16,454 nucleotides of DNA from Litoribacillus peritrichatus (lineage in GTDB: Bacteria; Pseudomonadota; Gammaproteobacteria; Pseudomonadales; Litoribrevibacteraceae). Each line of letters starts with the position of its first letter. The first letter of the stretch is position 1. The notes below the pieces were generated by a model that worked only from the letters and a program-made list of their open reading frames with translations, was not told the origin of the DNA and searched no databases. This document shows, in pieces, positions 15,525 to 16,454 of the stretch. The position numbers and the translations under genes were made by a program. The stretch is from positions 1 through 16,454 of the forward strand of contig NZ_BAABBN010000011.1 of the NCBI RefSeq assembly GCF_039537985.1, in the 5' to 3' direction.

Positions 15525-15600
15525 TGGCAGGCCAGGAGGGACTCGAACCCCCAACTTTCGGTTTTGGAGACCGACGCTCTACCAATTGAACTACTGGCCT
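15525..15600 (-). tRNA. trpT: tRNA-Trp (anticodon CCA)
   Basis: A complete 76-base tRNA on the minus strand. The acceptor stem AGGCCAG (15594-15600) pairs perfectly with CTGGCCT near the 3' end, followed by discriminator G and an encoded CCA (15525-15527). The anticodon loop CTCCAAA gives anticodon CCA, reading UGG. The D-loop, TTCGAGTC T-arm and overall sequence closely follow E. coli tRNA-Trp. It lies between tuf and secE, a common arrangement in gammaproteobacteria, and must be cut out of a transcript that also carries secE. Confidence 0.98.
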
Positions 15601-15609
15601 ATTTAAATA

Positions 15610-15629
15610 CCCCTCTATTTAGAGAGGGG
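15610..15629 (-). other. Hairpin between tuf and tRNA-Trp
   Basis: In the mRNA sense CCCCTCT (15623-15629) pairs perfectly with AGAGGGG (15610-15616) around a six-base loop, followed by TATTTAAAT. For transcripts coming from tuf it could act as a weak terminator or a processing signal, since the T-run is broken. It overlaps the probable start point of the tRNA-Trp promoter, so on transcripts from that promoter its 5' arm would be incomplete. Confidence 0.55.
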
Positions 15630-15632
15630 CAC

Positions 15633-15661
15633 ATTATACTACTACTCAGTGATCTTTGCAA
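15633..15661 (-). promoter_or_regulatory. Promoter for tRNA-Trp, secE and nusG
   Basis: The minus strand has a perfect -10 hexamer TATAAT (15633-15638) and TTGCAA (15656-15661) 17 bases upstream, four of six matches to the -35 consensus. The discriminator GTGCCCC is GC-rich, as in stringently controlled tRNA and rRNA promoters. The -35 lies inside the last codons of tuf and the -10 just after its stop. The expected start of transcription is near 15625-15627. Confidence 0.65.
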
Positions 15662-16454
15662 CAACACCAGCGCCAACTGTACGGCCGCCTTCACGGATCG
15701 CAAAACGAAGACCTTCGTCCATCGCAATTGGAGCAATCAGTGTTACTGACAACTGAACGTTATCACCAGGCATTACCATTTCAACGCCTTCTGGCAATTC
15801 ACAAGAACCAGTTACGTCAGTTGTACGGAAGTAGAACTGTGGACGGTAGCCTTTAAAGAATGGCGTATGACGACCACCTTCATCTTTACCCAACACATAG
15901 ATTTCTGCTTCGAACTTAGTGTGTGGAGTAATTGCGCCTGGCTTAGTCAATACCTGACCACGCTCAACTTCATCACGCTTAGTACCACGCAACAAAATAC
16001 CACAGTTCTCACCAGCACGACCTTCGTCTAGCAACTTGCGGAACATCTCAACACCAGTACAAGTCGTCTTAGTCGTTTCTTTAATACCAACGATTTCGAT
16101 TTCTTCACCAACAGTGATGATACCACTTTCGATACGACCAGTTACTACAGTACCACGACCCTGGATTGAGAAAACATCCTCAATCGGCATTAGGAATGGC
16201 TTGTCTGTATCACGCTCTGGCTCTGGGATGTAAGAATCAAGAGCTTCAACCAAGTTCTTAACAGCAGTTGTACCTAGCTCGTTATCATCTTCACCGTTCA
16301 ATGCCATAAGAGCAGAACCAGCGATGATTGGAGTATCATCACCAGGGAATTCATATTCGCTCAATAGATCACGAAGTTCCATTTCCACCAACTCTAGCAT
16401 CTCGTCGTACTCTTCAGTACCGTGACCGCCACAGTCTTCAGCAAGAAGATCAGC
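15642..16454 (-). CDS. tuf: Elongation factor Tu, C-terminal 270 codons (partial, runs off the right edge)
   Basis: This is the rest of an EF-Tu gene: end of the G domain (SALMALNGEDDNELG region), then domain II (FSIQGRGTVVTGRIESG) and domain III (GYRPQFYFRTTDVTG, ending GAGVVAKITE and a TAG stop at 15642-15644). Aligned with the other partial tuf it begins at codon 138, so the two pieces together make a 407-residue EF-Tu, longer than E. coli (394). The extra length lies after NKAD and in the ALNGEDDNEL and IPEPERDTDKPF stretches. It is followed by tRNA-Trp, as expected for tufB. Its first 100 bases are identical to window bases 1-100, so whether this is a second gene or the same one read twice cannot be told from the window alone. 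Confidence 0.97.
   Translation of the reverse strand, partial: ADLLAEDCGGHGTEEYDEMLELVEMELRDLLSEYEFPGDDTPIIAGSALMALNGEDDNELGTTAVKNLVEALDSYIPEPERDTDKPFLMPIEDVFSIQGRGTVVTGRIESGIITVGEEIEIVGIKETTKTTCTGVEMFRKLLDEGRAGENCGILLRGTKRDEVERGQVLTKPGAITPHTKFEAEIYVLGKDEGGRHTPFFKGYRPQFYFRTTDVTGSCELPEGVEMVMPGDNVQLSVTLIAPIAMDEGLRFAIREGGRTVGAGVVAKITE
16355..16454. repeat. Direct terminal repeat, right copy
   Basis: Exact copy of bases 1-100, compared base by base. Joining the two copies leaves an uninterrupted tuf reading frame and a closed length of 16,354 bases. Confidence 0.99.

Noticed and set aside
1..16454. A plasmid or phage with direct terminal repeats
   Set aside because: All genes are chromosomal core genes in standard order, there are no replication, partition, capsid or packaging genes, and the repeats lie inside tuf, a gene commonly duplicated around this exact locus.

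Overview
The window is a stretch of bacterial chromosome from a gammaproteobacterium, with every gene on the minus strand. In transcription order (right to left) it reads: tuf (3' part) - tRNA-Trp - secE - nusG - rplK - rplA - rplJ - rplL - rpoB - rpoC - rpsL - rpsG - fusA - tuf (5' part). The proteins are close to E. coli and Pseudomonas in length and motifs, and RpoC numbering matches E. coli at the catalytic and zinc sites. The secE-to-rpoC block runs directly into the str genes (rpsL-rpsG-fusA-tuf), as in Pseudomonas and marine relatives; in E. coli these are two separate loci. The reconstructed EF-Tu is 407 residues with an acidic insertion after its NKAD motif, and RpoB has 1377 residues. 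Both point to an Oceanospirillales/Cellvibrionales-type marine lineage; this placement is inferred, not proven.

Region by region: 15642-16454 is the end of one tuf gene, with a sigma70-like promoter at its very end serving tRNA-Trp, secE and nusG. 13243-14588 holds the L11-L1 genes with a candidate L1 autoregulatory hairpin, then a 171-base structured leader of the L10 type before rplJ-rplL. A GC-rich hairpin plus T-run between rplL and rpoB looks like the classic attenuator that lowers polymerase synthesis relative to ribosomal stalk proteins. rpoB and rpoC are separated by a strong 30-base hairpin. Between rpoC and rpsL a strong intrinsic terminator lies just downstream of a good promoter, so it sits inside the str leader. 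rpsL, rpsG, fusA and tuf then follow closely. No gap between genes exceeds 171 bases, and there are no mobile elements, CRISPR arrays or accessory genes.

The genes together make the core transcription and translation machinery: RNA polymerase beta and beta', NusG, ribosomal proteins L1, L7/L12, L10, L11, S7 and S12, both elongation factors, one tRNA, and the SecE translocon subunit. Coupling appears to rely on autogenous control by L1, L10 and S7.

The most important oddity is technical. The first 100 and last 100 bases are identical, both inside tuf and in the same frame. Joining the ends gives a 16,354 bp circle with one intact 407-codon tuf. The simplest explanation is an assembly path through two near-identical tuf genes flanking this locus, not a real circular replicon. 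I found no convincing undescribed system; the best leads are the RNA structures between the genes.
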